The position numbers were made by a program, and so were the translations under genes. Of a stretch of 7,387 nucleotides of DNA, positions 7,278-7,387 are shown one piece after another (the stretch's first letter is position 1; every line of letters starts with the position of its first letter). The notes beneath the pieces are model-generated. The model ran no database searches, was not told where the DNA came from, and saw only the letters and a program-made list of their open reading frames with translations. The stretch is from Bdellovibrio sp. ZAP7 (lineage in GTDB: Bacteria; Bacteroidota; Bacteroidia; Flavobacteriales; Flavobacteriaceae), in the NCBI GenBank assembly GCA_943324165.2, contig CALPKO020000058.1:1-7387 (forward strand), given 5' to 3'.

Positions 7278-7330
7278 GTAAAATTTGATTTATTTTCAAA
7301 AAAAGGTAAGAACTTATTGATTTGTGCATG

Positions 7331-7375
7331 TCGATTTAAGATTTCAGAACACAGAATCGAAAAATTAAATCTTAA
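7331..7375. repeat. Overlapping short inverted repeats at the right edge
   Basis: Two inverted repeats overlap: TTAAGATTT (7336-7344) with AAATCTTAA (7367-7375), and TCGATT (7331-7336) with AATCGA (7355-7360). They share bases, so the two helices cannot both form completely. No T run follows on either strand as in a normal terminator. They lie upstream of the DUF2795 promoter and could belong to a gene beyond the window, or be chance in AT-rich DNA. Confidence 0.3.
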
Positions 7376-7387
7376 TTTTATTTCTTC

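Noticed and set aside
1..7387. A defence, mobile or otherwise new multi-gene system
   Set aside because: All substantial ORFs belong to housekeeping or widespread families; there are no transposases, integrases, toxin-antitoxin pairs, repeat arrays or composition shifts to support one.

Overview
The window looks like chromosomal DNA of a Flavobacterium-like member of the Bacteroidota. The evidence is a low G+C content, coding sequences rich in A and T at third positions, little Shine-Dalgarno signal, several matches to the Bacteroidota promoter pattern (TTG about 19-20 bases before TAnnTTTG), a very long SecA with the insertions usual in that phylum, and a DUF2795 protein of the type found there. 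No mobile element, CRISPR array, tRNA or rRNA was seen. The genes read as ordinary core chromosome.

Layout from left to right. Positions 1-283 are AT-rich and hold no convincing gene, apart from a short coding-like tail ending at 260. A bidirectional terminator (284-322) closes a 56-residue membrane protein gene on the minus strand (331-501). That gene's promoter lies back to back with the promoter region of fumC (656-2041, plus), a class II fumarase that ends in a clear terminator. A DUF1801 gene (2129-2530, plus) follows and converges, with a 9-base gap, on a DNA alkylation repair (AlkD-like HEAT) gene (2540-3247, minus). Next on the minus strand are a 36-codon lysine-rich ORF (3310-3420) with its own terminator, secA (3566-6916) with its terminator, and an acidic DUF2795 protein gene (7002-7223) with its terminator and a near-consensus promoter. 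The last 110 bases or so are non-coding.

The genes do not form one pathway: a TCA-cycle enzyme, a DNA repair enzyme, the Sec translocase motor and small conserved proteins lie side by side. Most are single transcription units with their own hairpin terminators. I found no new multi-gene system. The points most worth a second look are the SecA tail without the usual zinc-binding motif, the very short lysine-rich gene, the A9/T9 homopolymer inside the promoter spacer of the 56-residue protein gene, and two starts (that gene and fumC) where promoter position argues for a start downstream of the longest reading frame.
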